The notes under the pieces are model-generated. The model worked only from the letters and a program-made list of their open reading frames with translations, had not been told where the DNA came from and did not search any database. A stretch of DNA of 64,000 nucleotides from Macrothele yani. Its lineage: Eukaryota > Arthropoda > Arachnida > Araneae > Macrothelidae. The stretch lies in NCBI GenBank assembly GCA_039090855.1, contig CM077011.1, positions 26,193,001-26,257,000 of the forward strand. Reading direction: 5' to 3'. Position numbers and translations under genes: made by a program. Each line of letters opens with the position of its first letter. The stretch's first letter is position 1. This document shows positions 31,440-41,384 of this stretch, one piece after another.

Positions 31440-33272
31440 TTTTTAAACAAGAAAGTTGACACAGAATTTTCGGGTGTAATAAGCACGTCTTTTGAATCCG
31501 TTCTGAAGCAAATTAAATTTACCAAAGCTATTCAAAGTCAATGGAACCGGTATGGAAAACAATAGATCTGACCAAAGAAAGAAAATTTTCAGTCGGGTTT
31601 TCAATCCCTCAGATATTGCTGTAAACGGAATCGTGAGCTTACGAACTCTTAGAAACAGAGATATCGACAAAAATAAGATGTGAATTTACGTCCCCTGGTG
31701 GGAAAACCATGCATTATTTTAGGAAGAAAGTATTCTCAAAAGGTTTATCCGTATAAGCGGTATCGGTCGAAGAAAAAAAAATTAGTCGAGTTTTCAGAAG
31801 CCCAGATTTTGCAACAAATACTTCAGAAGCAGAAATGAACACATATGACCCCTGGTGGCTAAACCATTCTTTACCAAACATTAGATATTATGTGAAAGAT
31901 ATTTTCCATCAGGTCTTGTATGCGATACAGGTAGAAGTTTTCAAATCAGAGCTTTTGGAGCAGAAATAACGCAGAAATCGCAATTTACCTTTGTGCCCCC
32001 TAGCGAAAAGTGTATGAACTACTTGAAAATTTTGAATATATAGGAAAAACATTTCGCATCGGAAACACTATCCAACAAAGAAGGAATTTTTCAAATCGTA
32101 CTCTTAGAAGTAGAGATATTGACAAAAATAAGATGAACATCTACGCCCCGTGGCGTAGAAACCATGCATTTTTTCAAGAAAAAAATTTTCCTAAAAGGTT
32201 TGTCGACATGAGTAGTATCGGTCTACAAACGACATTTTTTTTCAATCGAGAATTTAGAAGCTCATATTTTGCTGCAAATGCAACAGAAGCGGAAATTAAG
32301 ATTTACGCCCCCTGGTGGCCAAACAATTTTTTTACAAAAATTAGAAATTATGTTCAAACGATTTCCCATCAGGAGCTGTATCCGGTGCAGAAAGAATTTT
32401 TCAAATCGGAGATTTAGAAGCAGAGATATAGGGTGAAACGCAATTTACCGCTACGCCCCCTAGCGGAAAGTCTATGAATTACTTGAAAATTTTGAAATTA
32501 TATGAAAAACATGTCACACGGAAAACACTATGCAACAAAGAAGGAATTTTTCAAATCGGACTCCTAAAAGTAGAGATATTGACAAAAATAAGATGTACAT
32601 CTACGCCCCCTGGGGGAGATACTGTGGAATATTTTAAGAAGAAAATATTCCGAAAAGGTTTATCGATGTGTGTGGCATCAGTCCACGAAAGAATTTTTAA
32701 TTGATATTTTAGAAGCTGCGATTTTATGGCAAATACATCAGAAGCAAAAATTAACACTTACGCCCCCTGGTGGCCAAAGTATTCTTTACCAAAAATTTGA
32801 AATTATGTACAAGAGATTTTCCATCAGGAGATGTATCCGCTGAAGAAATTTTTTTTTCAAATCGGAGTTTTAGAAGAAGAGTTATCGGGGAAAATGTAAT
32901 TTACTTTTACGACCCCTAGCGAAAAATCTGTGCGTAATTTGAAAAAGTAACTATATTTAAAATACTTTTCGACATAAAGGGAATCGAAAGATATAATTTT
33001 TTTTCAATCGGATGTTTAGAAGCAAATATGCGGAATAAAATGTATTTTTTAGTTCGACATCATCTGCATTTACGCCCTCTACCGGCAAAATTGTACATCG
33101 TAAAAAAAAAAAAACGAAATAAAGGATCATCATTTGCATATTTCAAGCTTCCCAATGCAAAAAGAATTTTTTAAATTGGACTAATAGTTGCTGCGATATC
33201 CTGGGTACAGACGGACGGACGGACAAACCGATAACAGAAGTACGATCCTTTTTTACAAAAGACGTGCTAAAA
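31440..33272 (+). mobile_element. Helentron-like non-autonomous element (HINE-like) with internal array
   Basis: The 5' end shares its sequence with 50820-50900 (for example GACAC.GAATTTTCGG, CACGTCTTTTGAATCC). The interior is a ~153-bp tandem array. The 3' end is shared with 54140-54340 and 22755-22950: a (GGAC)n run and a terminal hairpin. An 11-base subterminal inverted repeat is seen: GCACGTCTTTT at 31483-31493 and its complement at 33257-33267. Internal ~150-bp repeats, subterminal inverted repeats and a 3' hairpin are the known layout of Helentron-associated elements (for example DINE-1). No Rep/helicase is encoded, so the class is an inference. Confidence 0.6.
31680..33090 (-). repeat. 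~153-bp tandem repeat, ten units, each with a CTCF-like motif
   Basis: Motif sites occur near 31690, 31848, 31995, 32143, 32306, 32453, 32603, 32761, 32909 and 33071, spaced 147-163 bp. On the minus strand the forms are CCACCAGGGGGCGT, CCGCTAGGGGGCGT and variants. Two of them (32306-32321, 32761-32776) contain the 16-mer TGGCCACCAGGGGGCG. Between the motifs each unit has blocks such as GAATTTTTCAAATCGGA and AGAAGCAGAGATAT. Units alternate between CTGGTGG and CTAGCG forms. Confidence 0.8.
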
Positions 33273-35075
33273 ATGATGGTTATTATCCAGTGAGAGTCTG
33301 AGGAAAATTAGGATAAATATTAACCAAGAGATCAAGACTTTTTCTGACAGTATAGGAAATTCAGAGGTAGAATGCTTCTGTAAATATCCATGAAGATCGT
33401 CTACAGTGCAGCGTCCGTTAAGTACTGTATATTAACTTGTAAAGTCGCAGTAAAAACTTGTGTTTCATTTGCTGAAAACTCTCCATATCTGTGAGTTGCC
33501 ATGGCAACTGCGCAGCAGGAAATGACCAATGGGCAACGAGGAAATAAAACAAGCGGTTTTTTGTGAATTGTGAAAGTTGGGTGGACGAGAGGAGGCAGTT
33601 CTGTATGCGTCGCGATGTAAATATGTTTAAAATTTTAGTTTTTATGTTATATGCTGCCTTTTTAAATAAACATTGTATGAACTTCACATAGACTGTGATT
33701 AATAATACCGAGCGTCACATTTTTTTCCATTTGTTTTTTCAGCGTGAGATGAAAATATCTTTGTTTCACCAATAATTTCTATAACTACGATGAAAAGGAT
33801 AAGCTAGGCTGAAAACAAAATTATTATTGTACTACGCAAAGTACAGAATAAAAAGGAATTCAATGTTGTCATCACCGATTAACAAATCTCCCACATTTTC
33901 TCTTCTCCAATTTTTTTTTCTTTTCATTTATGATGCTTTTACTGACTAAAGTATTTTACATTCGCGTTCATTTTCAGTCATATTGCAAATAGCAATAATT
34001 AACATTTGTGATGACAGCTATTTTATTGATTAATTGATTTCCAATCTTCTGAAAACTAGAGATAAAGTAATTAATCATGTGTTTGACAGATTGATCACAT
34101 GCTCGCCGCTCGTTGCTTCCTTGTACAGCACCTGAGTTACTCCACACCAGTCGACAACAGCGGATGAAAAGTGAAAGTTACGTTGAAATCAAATGTCATG
34201 CACTTTGTCGTTCTCGTGGAACAGGTGAGTAAAACTCCTTTGTTAAAGAAATTCCAAAAATTATTAACCCTTTAAACGACTGATGTATTTAAACTCAGCA
34301 GAACCCAATATTTTCTGAGCTCCCCGAAGAGAAACGTTCACTTAGCAGCCGGAGGTTACGAAATCTACGGCAAAACAATTCTTTTTCCCTTTCTAAACTC
34401 AGCGGTACCGATCGTAAACCAGTGATTAGGGGTAAGCGTTCCTTTATAGTCATTCTTTCTCTACTCCGTAATCCAAGTCATGGTAGTGATTCATCCCCAT
34501 GACACGAACATCATGGCACTGGGCAGAACCAAATCAATCAAACCTCGCTTTCCTTTATTAGGTTCGAGGCCATTTGTTATAGCCATTTTATCAGGTAATG
34601 AGTTACTAAGGATTAGTATCAAACATTCATCTAAATCACCACTTTGAATAACGAAGTTAAGAGGAAAAGCAAGGCCTTCTGATGGGAAAGTTAACTCATT
34701 GAAACCTCATTTATTCTACTTCTTAGACAGCGAATATATTCACTCGAGCTGATTCAGCCCATATTCTTAACTCCCAGTTAATTCGACCTATTCAGCCTGC
34801 TAGGGGTTTAATAACCCACAACTTTGAAATGGCTAAATATTTTGAAATTCAAAGGGGGGAAAGCTCAAGTCTTTGATTATACGCAATTGCAAATATCCGC
34901 CACTTTTGTCATTAGTGCATACGTATAAGACAGGAAGTCAGTAAATATGCCACAAATAATTATGTGATAGCTGATAATAGTAATTATAGTTTTCCAGAGG
35001 TGTCATAAAGTGGAAGCACAACCCCACTTACTCGTAGCAAACGCTAGGTATCGTATGCACATACCCAGCTCAGAT
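33273..35075. other. Unannotated stretch
   Basis: About 1.8 kb without recognisable transposon sequence, one of the longest repeat-poor stretches here. It contains a candidate small exon at 34193-34224 (listed separately). A 89-codon minus-strand open frame at 33418-33687 is not recognised. Confidence 0.45.
34193..34224 (+). CDS. Candidate first coding exon of the ionotropic receptor (speculative)
   Basis: A 32-nt stretch begins with ATG in a fair animal start context (ATCAAATGT, in-frame TGA upstream) and ends at a strong splice donor, CAG|GTGAGTAAAA. It would encode MSCTLSFSWN plus two bases of a codon. The first secure receptor exon at 46706 needs exactly two bases upstream to complete its first codon (AG+A, Arg), so the phase fits. 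This could be chance: the product would lack a signal peptide and half of lobe S1, and 12.5 kb separate them. Confidence 0.15.
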
Positions 35076-35079
35076 TGCA

Positions 35080-35455
35080 AATGGCGACGGTGCTCGGGGA
35101 GTGTAAAACCGAAGAGTAGCGTGCTATTGTGCGTTTTCTTTGGGAGAAATTCCTGCAAAGGATATTCATAAGGAAATGTTTCCTGTATAGGATGGAAAAT
35201 ATTTGTCGTGTAATATAACACAAAAACCAGTTGGGTCGATTAATTCTCTCACGGACGGTCAAAAGTTGACGATGAAGACCGACATGGTCCTCCTGTTAAG
35301 ATTGCCACAGAAGCAACTGTGAGGCGGCTGGAGGAGATGTTTCGAGTTGACAGGCGAGTAACGATAGACAGTGTAGCAACTGGAATAGGGTGTTCTCATG
35401 GTTTAACCTACAGCGTAATGCATGATCATTTGAATTTCCGGAAAATGTGCGCAGC
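35080..35455 (+). pseudogene. Mariner transposase remnant, N-terminal half
   Basis: Frame-shifted + strand pieces: MATVLGECKTEE, RAIVRFLWEKF, then DRHGPPVKIATEATVRRLEE, VDRRVTIDSVATGIGCSHGL and YSVMHDHLNFRKMCA. This is the mariner order of first helix-turn-helix, GRPxx linker and second helix-turn-helix. It breaks at the SINE that starts about 35456, just before the expected WVP linker. No catalytic domain follows. Confidence 0.7.
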
Positions 35456-35645
35456 CGGCTCCGGTCGGGTATTGGGCTTATGACAGTTCGTTCAAGTGAA
35501 CCGGGTTCGAATCTCGGCGAGGCATGGCTGTTGTGTTTGCCTTACGGCACTAGCACACTCCCTTCTCTGGAACCCGTGGCCCCAAATTAGGGACAGGCGA
35601 CTGCTTATAGCCAAGTGAGTTGCTCACGGTGGTAATTAAATCCCT
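35456..35645 (+). mobile_element. tRNA-derived SINE, family 1 (short head)
   Basis: Box B GGGTTCGAATCTCGG and the family body (GGCATGGCTGTTGTGTTTGC, CTGGAACCCGTGGCCCC, GAGTTGCTCACGGTGGTAAT). The tRNA-like head is altered or partly lost: box A is not clear. Confidence 0.75.
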
Positions 35646-35664
35646 CATTCTCTTCCTCACCTCA

Positions 35665-37140
35665 ACCCTAAGGTTGGTGGGTAGCATTGGTCATCATCCA
35701 CAAAGGAATTCTTTCCTGCGCCTTAAGCTTAATAATCCGATAGGGTCTTCCTCTTGTTTTTTGACGCATATATTGAATCCTTGGGCATCCACTTCCAGCT
35801 TTTCCTTCCATTCTACCTTCAATCAATTAGCATTGGTCATCATCCACAAAGGAATTCTTTCCTGCGCCACAAGCTTGATGTTCCGTAATGGTGTTCCTCT
35901 TATTATTTGACACATATATTGAATCCTTGGGCATCCACTTCCAGCTTTTCCTTCCATTCTACCTTCAATCAATTAGCATTGGTCATCATCCACAAAGGAA
36001 TTCTTTCCTGCGCCATAAGCTTGATGTTTTGATAGGGTCTTCCTCTTGTTATTTGACACATATATTGAATCCTTGGGCATCCACTTCCAGCTTTTCCTTC
36101 CATTCTACCTTCAATCAATTAGCATTGGTCATCATCCACAAAGGAATTCTTTCCTGCGCCATAAGCTTGATGTTCCGTTATGGTCTTCCTCTTGTTATTT
36201 AACACATATATTGAATTCTTGGGCAACCACTTCCAGCTTTTCCTTCCATTCTACCTTCAATCAATTAGCATTGGTCATCATCCACAAAGGAATTCTTTCC
36301 TGCGCCATAAGCTTGATGTTTTGATAGGGTCTTCCTCTTGTTATTTGACACATATATTGAATCCTTGGGCATCCACTTCCAGCTTTTCCTTCCATTCTAC
36401 CTTCAATCAATTAGCATTGGTCATCATCCACAAAGGAATTCTTTCCTGCGCCATAAGCTTGATGTTTCGATAGGGTCTTCCTCTTGTTATTTGACACCTA
36501 TATTGAATCCTTGGGCATCCACTTCCAGCTTTTCCTTCTATTCTACCTTCAATCAATTAGCATTGGTCATCATCCACAAAGGAATTCTTTCCTGTGCCAT
36601 AAGCTTGATGTTCTGTTATGGTCTTCCTCTTGTTGTTTGATACATATATTGAATCCTTGGGCATCCACTTCCAGCTTTTCCTTCCATTCTACCTTCAATC
36701 AATTAGCATTGGTCATCATCCACAAAGGAATTCTTTCCTGCGCTATAAGCTTGATGTTTTGATAGGGTCTTCCTCTAGTTATTTGGCACATATATTGAAT
36801 CCTTGGGCATCCACTTCCAGCTTTTCCTTCCATTCTACATTCAATCAATTAGCATTGGTCATCATCCACAAAGGAATTCTTTCCTCGCCATAAGCTTGAT
36901 GTTACGGTACGGTCTTCCCTTTGTTATTTGACTCATATATTGAATCCTTGGGCATCCACTTCGAACTTTTCCTTCCATTCTACATTCAATCAATTAGCAT
37001 TGGTCATCATCCACAAAGGAATTCTTTCCTCGCCATAAGCTTGACGTTACGGTAGGGTCTTCCTCTTGTTATTTGACTCATATATTGAATCCTTGGGCAT
37101 CCTCTTCCAGCTTTTCCTTCCATTCTGCCTTCAAACAAGT
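35665..37140 (-). repeat. 146-bp tandem array, ten copies, derived from a LINE
   Basis: Ten units with landmark CATTGGTCATCATCCACAAA at about 35686, 35830, 35976, 36122, 36268, 36414, 36560, 36706, 36852 and 36998. On the minus strand a unit encodes GRMEGKAGSGCPRIQYMCQI and then RIPLWMMTNAN. This is the 'EGKRGRGRPR...DRxxWR' C-terminal segment of LINE reverse-transcriptase proteins, and it joins the LINE fragment at 37141-37380. Because 146 is not a multiple of 3, the frame changes with each unit. Confidence 0.88.
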
Positions 37141-37380
37141 TGGCACATCACTCCAAGTGTCTTATGATATGACCTAAGATGCTGTCTCTTCTTTTTTCTA
37201 TAGTCCATAATATTTCTTCTTTTTCTTGAACTTTTCTGCACACTTCCACATTTGTCAGTTTTTCTGTCCAAGCAATTTTCAGCATACGTCGTCAGCACCA
37301 CATTTCGAATGATTGTAACCATGTCCTGTCTCTTTTTTCCAGTGTACAAATTTTAGATGCACAGAGTGCTATATTCCATG
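37085..37380 (-). pseudogene. LINE (RTE/jockey-like) ORF2 fragment, C-terminal domain
   Basis: The minus strand reads FEMWCWRRMLKIAWTEKLTN, then VCRKVQEKEEILWTIEKRRD and ILGHIIRH, followed by LFEGRMEGKAGRGCPR, which enters the repeat array. This is the conserved region after the reverse-transcriptase domain of non-LTR elements (usual 'FEMWCYRRMLRISWTDKVTN...RRLxYLGHILR'). The polymerase and endonuclease domains are absent. The exact clade is uncertain. Confidence 0.78.
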
Positions 37381-37399
37381 TAAAATGTTTTATTAAAAT

Positions 37400-37900
37400 T
37401 TTTTAACCTCACCAATGGTGAAAGAATAATCCAAACCGGTTCAGTAGTTTTCGAGATTACCTCAAACACACAAGCAAAGTCTCTCTGTTTATATATATTA
37501 TAGTTATTATTAGCATAGATTAACGAAATATCCTATGTCCACCGGGAGGAAGTAAGCTTCCCAACGGTGAAAGAATTACCCAAATCGGTTCAGTAGTTTT
37601 CGAGATTTGTAAAACCAAATTTATACATTATCGTGAACTGCTCTCTTTCACGTTGGGTGTGATCAGGTTGTATGTAAACAAAGCGGAACGATACACGGGA
37701 AGTCGGGAACTACTTCAAAGCGATCTGATTCGGTAGTGCAGCCAAAATTAATAAAAAATAAAAGAAATAGCCTATGTTCACCGAAAAGAAGTACGCTTCC
37801 CAACGGTGAAAGAGTTATCCAGATCGGTTCAGTCGTTTTCGAGATTACCTCAAACACGCAAACAAAGTTCCTCTCTTTATATATTAGCATGGATTATATA
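37400..37900 (+). repeat. Three copies of a retroelement-tail-like module
   Basis: Copies at about 37425-37510, 37530-37605 and 37770-37895 share CAACGGTGAAAGA(A/G)TTA, ATCGGTTCAGT(A/C)GTTTTCGAGA and (in two) ACCTCAAACAC(A/G)CAA followed by TATATATTAGCAT. Modules of this type are commonly seen at 3' ends of arthropod retroelements; the assignment is an inference. No gene. Confidence 0.5.
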
Positions 37901-38068
37901 ATGATACCAAAAAAAAATTGTTAAAACCAAACTGGCAAAATAAAACACATTTTTAACTTCATTGTGTAGTTATGTAGACACGATATCATTTCGGGTCTCT
38001 GAAAGAATGCCTCAATACTCCAATGCAAGCTCGTGCACGACGGGTAAGCACAAGTTTATACAATAATG

Positions 38069-38288
38069 GTTGGTTGGTTGATTGGAGGTTTAACGACCAC
38101 CGTGAGCAACTCAATGGGCTAGAAGCAGTCGCCCGTCCCTAATTTAGGGTCACTGGTTCCAGGGAAGGGAGAGAGTTAGTGCCGAAAGACAAACACAACA
38201 TCCATGCCTGACCGGGATTCGAACCCGGACCCCTTACGGACGAATGATCAGAGGCCAACGCCTTAGACCACTGCGCCACCGGGGCGGC
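38069..38288 (-). mobile_element. tRNA-derived SINE, family 1, complete
   Basis: Flanked by a perfect 12-bp target repeat TATACAATAATG (38057-38068 and 38289-38300). The minus strand starts GCCGCCCCGGTGGCGCAGTG (box A) and has box B GGGTTCGAATCCC. It ends in the tail CCAATCAACCAACC. With 220 bp and clean boundaries it is the reference copy for family 1 in this window. Confidence 0.93.
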
Positions 38289-38300
38289 TATACAATAATG

Positions 38301-39304
38301 AGGAACGTCATCTTTAAATTCGTATACGAGTAGTTGGAAAAATTAAAATTTAAGAGAATATTACGAAACTTTTCTTGTTGGTGACCCATCTTCTAGACTG
38401 CGCATTAATAATTCAACCGTTTATTATAGTTAAGCATTTTATTGCAAATTCGTGTTATATGACAAGAAAAAATTTCAGTCACAGCTTTTTCAACCGTGCA
38501 TCGCACGGGCTATGGACTAGTAATATAATAAATATCTTAAATTCTCACTAGGAAACTGTCAGAGAATTCTAAAGTAATCTGAAGAAAGATTTATGAAAGA
38601 AGCTTCTTTTACATTTTCTTCTTTTAGCTAACAAACTGACCACTCCTTTTGATAGGCGGTAGAATTTAACAGTAAATATCTCCTCCTCCTTCCTTGCTAT
38701 AACTGCTGAGTGAATTTAAACAGGGATTATGCAATTTAAGAGTTGCCTACTTTTTAAGAAAGTGCAATATCCAGTATAAAGTAATTTGTGGGACATCACG
38801 GAAAGATAGAAAATCGCGCAGAAAATACCGGATCGCAAATGTTTTTCAAATGAAGTATGTCATTCTTGTGCTTTAACAGTGCTAAAATCATCTATGAGTT
38901 CATCATACTCCAGTCCTTCAGCAATTTCTCTCTGTAATTTATTATATATGTACTGTTAAAAAAGCTGGACGCAATTCTCTTGAAACGGTGGAGCTGCCTT
39001 CGCGACTGCCCTGTGCAGACGCAGGAACGTTAAATGTTGTGTGTGTGTATGTGTGTTATGGGATATGGAATACTATTTATGTAGCTAAATATTTTTATTA
39101 ACTAATGTCGGGGTGCTTTAAAAATTTATCACTGCGTTGGAACCGGTCCACATATATTCCATGTGTTTCAAAATGTTCACTGTACGTTTATCACATTTTA
39201 CAAAATGGCAAAGAAATTTAAAATCTTGATTCTGTTGCGCCATTACCAGAAGCAAGGATTTAGAGGAGCTGAAGAAGTTTGAAATATATAGTACATCGAG
39301 TGAT
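38301..39304. other. Unannotated AT-rich stretch
   Basis: One kilobase with no feature that I can support. Confidence 0.45.
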
Positions 39305-39357
39305 CACTGAATTGCAACACCCTTAGAGGGTGAGAATAGTCGACCAACATAGCATAT

Positions 39358-39649
39358 AGACAGGGCCGTGGATGGCCTAGTGGTCAACGTTCGTGGCTCC
39401 CACGGAGAAACCTCAAGTTCCATCCCTGTCAGGTACGAACCTCTAAATATCCGTCGTGTTTCGGATGGGCACGTTAAGCCCTCGGACCCCGGGGACCGCC
39501 CCCCACCCAATAATAAATAAGGGCTCTTCCTACCCCTTTCTACCTCGCTTCCATCTCCTAGCTACCTATTTCCAAGGGTTGTTTAAGACCTGGGCTCTGA
39601 CACTCCCTTCCTAAAATCCTCTACATCATGTGATCTGATGTGATCTTAT
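39358..39649 (+). mobile_element. tRNA-derived SINE, family 2, complete
   Basis: Near-perfect 13-bp target repeats CAACATAGCATAT (39345) and CAACGTAGCATAT (39650). Head with box A-like GGATGGCCTAGTGGTCAACG and a weak box B (AAGTTCCATCCCT). The body contains CCTCGGACCCCGGGGACCGC and GGTTGTTTAAGACCTGGGCT. The tail is TGATCTGATGTGATCT. Fragments occur at 26690-26800 and 54705-54843. Confidence 0.85.
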
Positions 39650-39669
39650 CAACGTAGCATATGTAAGGT

Positions 39670-40190
39670 GTGAGTGTAGCAGTAGATAGTAACATTTGGA
39701 GAGTGAGGAAGAACGGAAGGATTTATCAGACTTTGAGAACGGATAGATTGTGGGAGCTCGGAGAGCGGGTGCCTCAATTTTACAAACTGCGGAACTGGAG
39801 GGTTGTTGGCGAGCCGCCGCAGTTCAAGTGTATCAGGATTGGCGTGAAAAGTAGTCAAACAACGAATCGGAGGCAAAACTGCGCTCAAGACAGCGAAAGG
39901 CTGATATGATAGGAGATCGCCGGACCGTACAGGTCAGCGGACCCAGCACTGTTCAACAGTTCACACCCAATAAAACAGAGGTCAACCCTGAACAGTATCT
40001 GTCATGACCATGCGTCACACGTTCACACATATGGGCTATAGGAGCAGACTACCCCGACGACATCCATCCTCTCCTAATTCATCGGTGCAAAAGATTCACC
40101 TGGTGCAAGCTGGGAGTCGGATGACTGGAAAAAAAGTGTGCTGGTCTGACGAGTTGGTGTCTTTTATCCTACTACGTGGGTGGTAGTGTA
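39670..40190 (+). pseudogene. Tc1-like transposase, N-terminal piece of the nested element
   Basis: Frame-shifted pieces: VRKNGRIYQTLRTDRLWELG (usual DLSDFERGQIVGAR), then ASILQTAELEG-type in another frame, TNRRQNCAQDSERL, MTMRHTFTHMGYRSRLPRRH, and DWKKVCWSDELVSF with the first catalytic Asp near 40145. The continuation is interrupted by an insertion at about 40191. Confidence 0.65.
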
Positions 40191-40711
40191 CGTATTTGAC
40201 GCAAACAACATTCGGCACTCCATCCATTCTGAATGGTCTCCACAGTGCAAGTTGTAGCGTAAAAGTCTCTTCGACTTCTACGCTGTTTTAACACATTAAT
40301 ACACAAGGAACGGCCAGACGAAACAACAGAAGTCAACTTACGGAAAAACTTTATACAGGCTGTAGAAGACACTTCCATCTGAACGATTACATCACAATGT
40401 ACACCACACACCACACATGATCACAACACTCCTTTCAATAATCATCAGTTTATAATACAACGTTCTCGTACAACGCTCTTAATAATTGCTCTCTTCAACG
40501 CCCCTAAGCAATCGATCAGTCCTCGTTTTTACCTCTTGTTCTTATTTTATATCAGGCATACGTCACGTGCATTCAACCTCAATTGTGTTGCCAAACGTAT
40601 TTCTTTGAAGGAAAAGATATTTCGTTAAGCGTGAAGAATACTGAGAATAAACTCAAGATTTACATAGAGAAAGAAACTAAAAAGGGAAAGTTAATCTAGA
40701 ATATACGTCAC
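40191..40711 (-). mobile_element. LTR-like insertion (possible solo LTR)
   Basis: About 520 bp between two parts of a Tc1 gene. On the minus strand it begins TGTGACGTATATTCTAG, contains a TATA-like GATATAAAATAAG, and ends near TACGTACACTACC. The TGTGACG start resembles LTRs, including the TRIM LTRs at 6.7 kb. I find no target-site duplication and no second LTR, so this is tentative. Confidence 0.3.
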
Positions 40712-40787
40712 AAAGTCGGTGAAGGGGTCAAGGTGGTTGTGCGTTTTGGAGATTGTTTGCCTGACAGGAACGTGGACTCCTGATACA

Positions 40788-41384
40788 AATTGTGGCTCCA
40801 GTGAACATGACGGGGAAGGTTGCACTTCTGCGGCCTGCTGTGTTAACTGTGGTGAGGCCCATGCAGCTTACTCCCGCAACTGTATGAAATGGAAGGATGA
40901 GATGGCGATCCAGCGCCTCAAGACCCTGGAAGGCCTCTCGTACCCTGCTGCCAAAGCCAAGTTGGGTATTCCCAACAACCGACAGCGTAATTTTGCCGCA
41001 GTAGTTCAGTCTCTGCCACAACCCGTGCAGCCCTTTGTCCCGCGCCCTGTAGCTCTCGCCGCACTTGCCAAGAGATCTACAGCTGAACAAGCGACACAGG
41101 TGGATTTCACCGAGCTCCAGCTTATTCGACGAGCTGACTCTGCGCCTTCTCTTTTGAAGACGACCAACTCTTCCAATTCCCAGCAGAAAGCCTGCACGTG
41201 TGGAAGACCTGGCCCTAAATCCCCAAAGGTGTGCAGTGTCCATCCAACTGTCGCGGTCCAACTGACCAACATTGCAACTGTCTCAGACTCAGCGAGGTCC
41301 CCACCCTCAACCAACATTATAGAGGAACATAAGGGGGAGGAGAGTGACAGTTCGTCCCTCTCCTGTGACTCATCTTATGTGTAG
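40788..41384 (+). CDS. LINE ORF1 (gag-like) C-terminal fragment with zinc knuckles
   Basis: The open frame runs from the inserted sequence start to TAG at 41384. It shows knuckle-type cysteines: CTSAACCVNCGEAHAAYSRN followed by CMKWKDEMAIQRLKTLEG and LSYPAAKAKLGI. This is the zinc-knuckle and following helix of ORF1 in jockey/I-type LINEs, which binds the element's RNA. The rest is a Pro/Ser-rich tail (VQPFVPRPVALAALAKRSTA) and a CTCGRPGPKSPKVC segment. The ATG at 40719 upstream belongs to the Tc1 target, so the open frame there is a chimera. The N-terminal half of ORF1 is missing through 5' truncation. Confidence 0.75.
   Translation, partial: NCGSSEHDGEGCTSAACCVNCGEAHAAYSRNCMKWKDEMAIQRLKTLEGLSYPAAKAKLGIPNNRQRNFAAVVQSLPQPVQPFVPRPVALAALAKRSTAEQATQVDFTELQLIRRADSAPSLLKTTNSSNSQQKACTCGRPGPKSPKVCSVHPTVAVQLTNIATVSDSARSPPSTNIIEEHKGEESDSSSLSCDSSYV

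Noticed and set aside
33418..33687. 89-codon minus-strand frame as a small gene
   Set aside because: No domain, no supporting splice or promoter signal, and AT-rich composition; open length is within chance.
35620..36893. Seven overlapping + strand open frames of 91-104 codons
   Set aside because: They are rotations of the 146-bp array. The meaningful reading is on the minus strand (LINE C-terminus).
35665..37140. CRISPR-like array
   Set aside because: Units are directly adjacent 146-bp tandem repeats without unique spacers, in a eukaryotic sequence.
40719..40787. ATG at 40719 as the start of a zinc-knuckle protein
   Set aside because: These bases belong to the Tc1 target (MVWGLFSW-like region in another frame). 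The LINE sequence begins only at 40788 after the target repeat.
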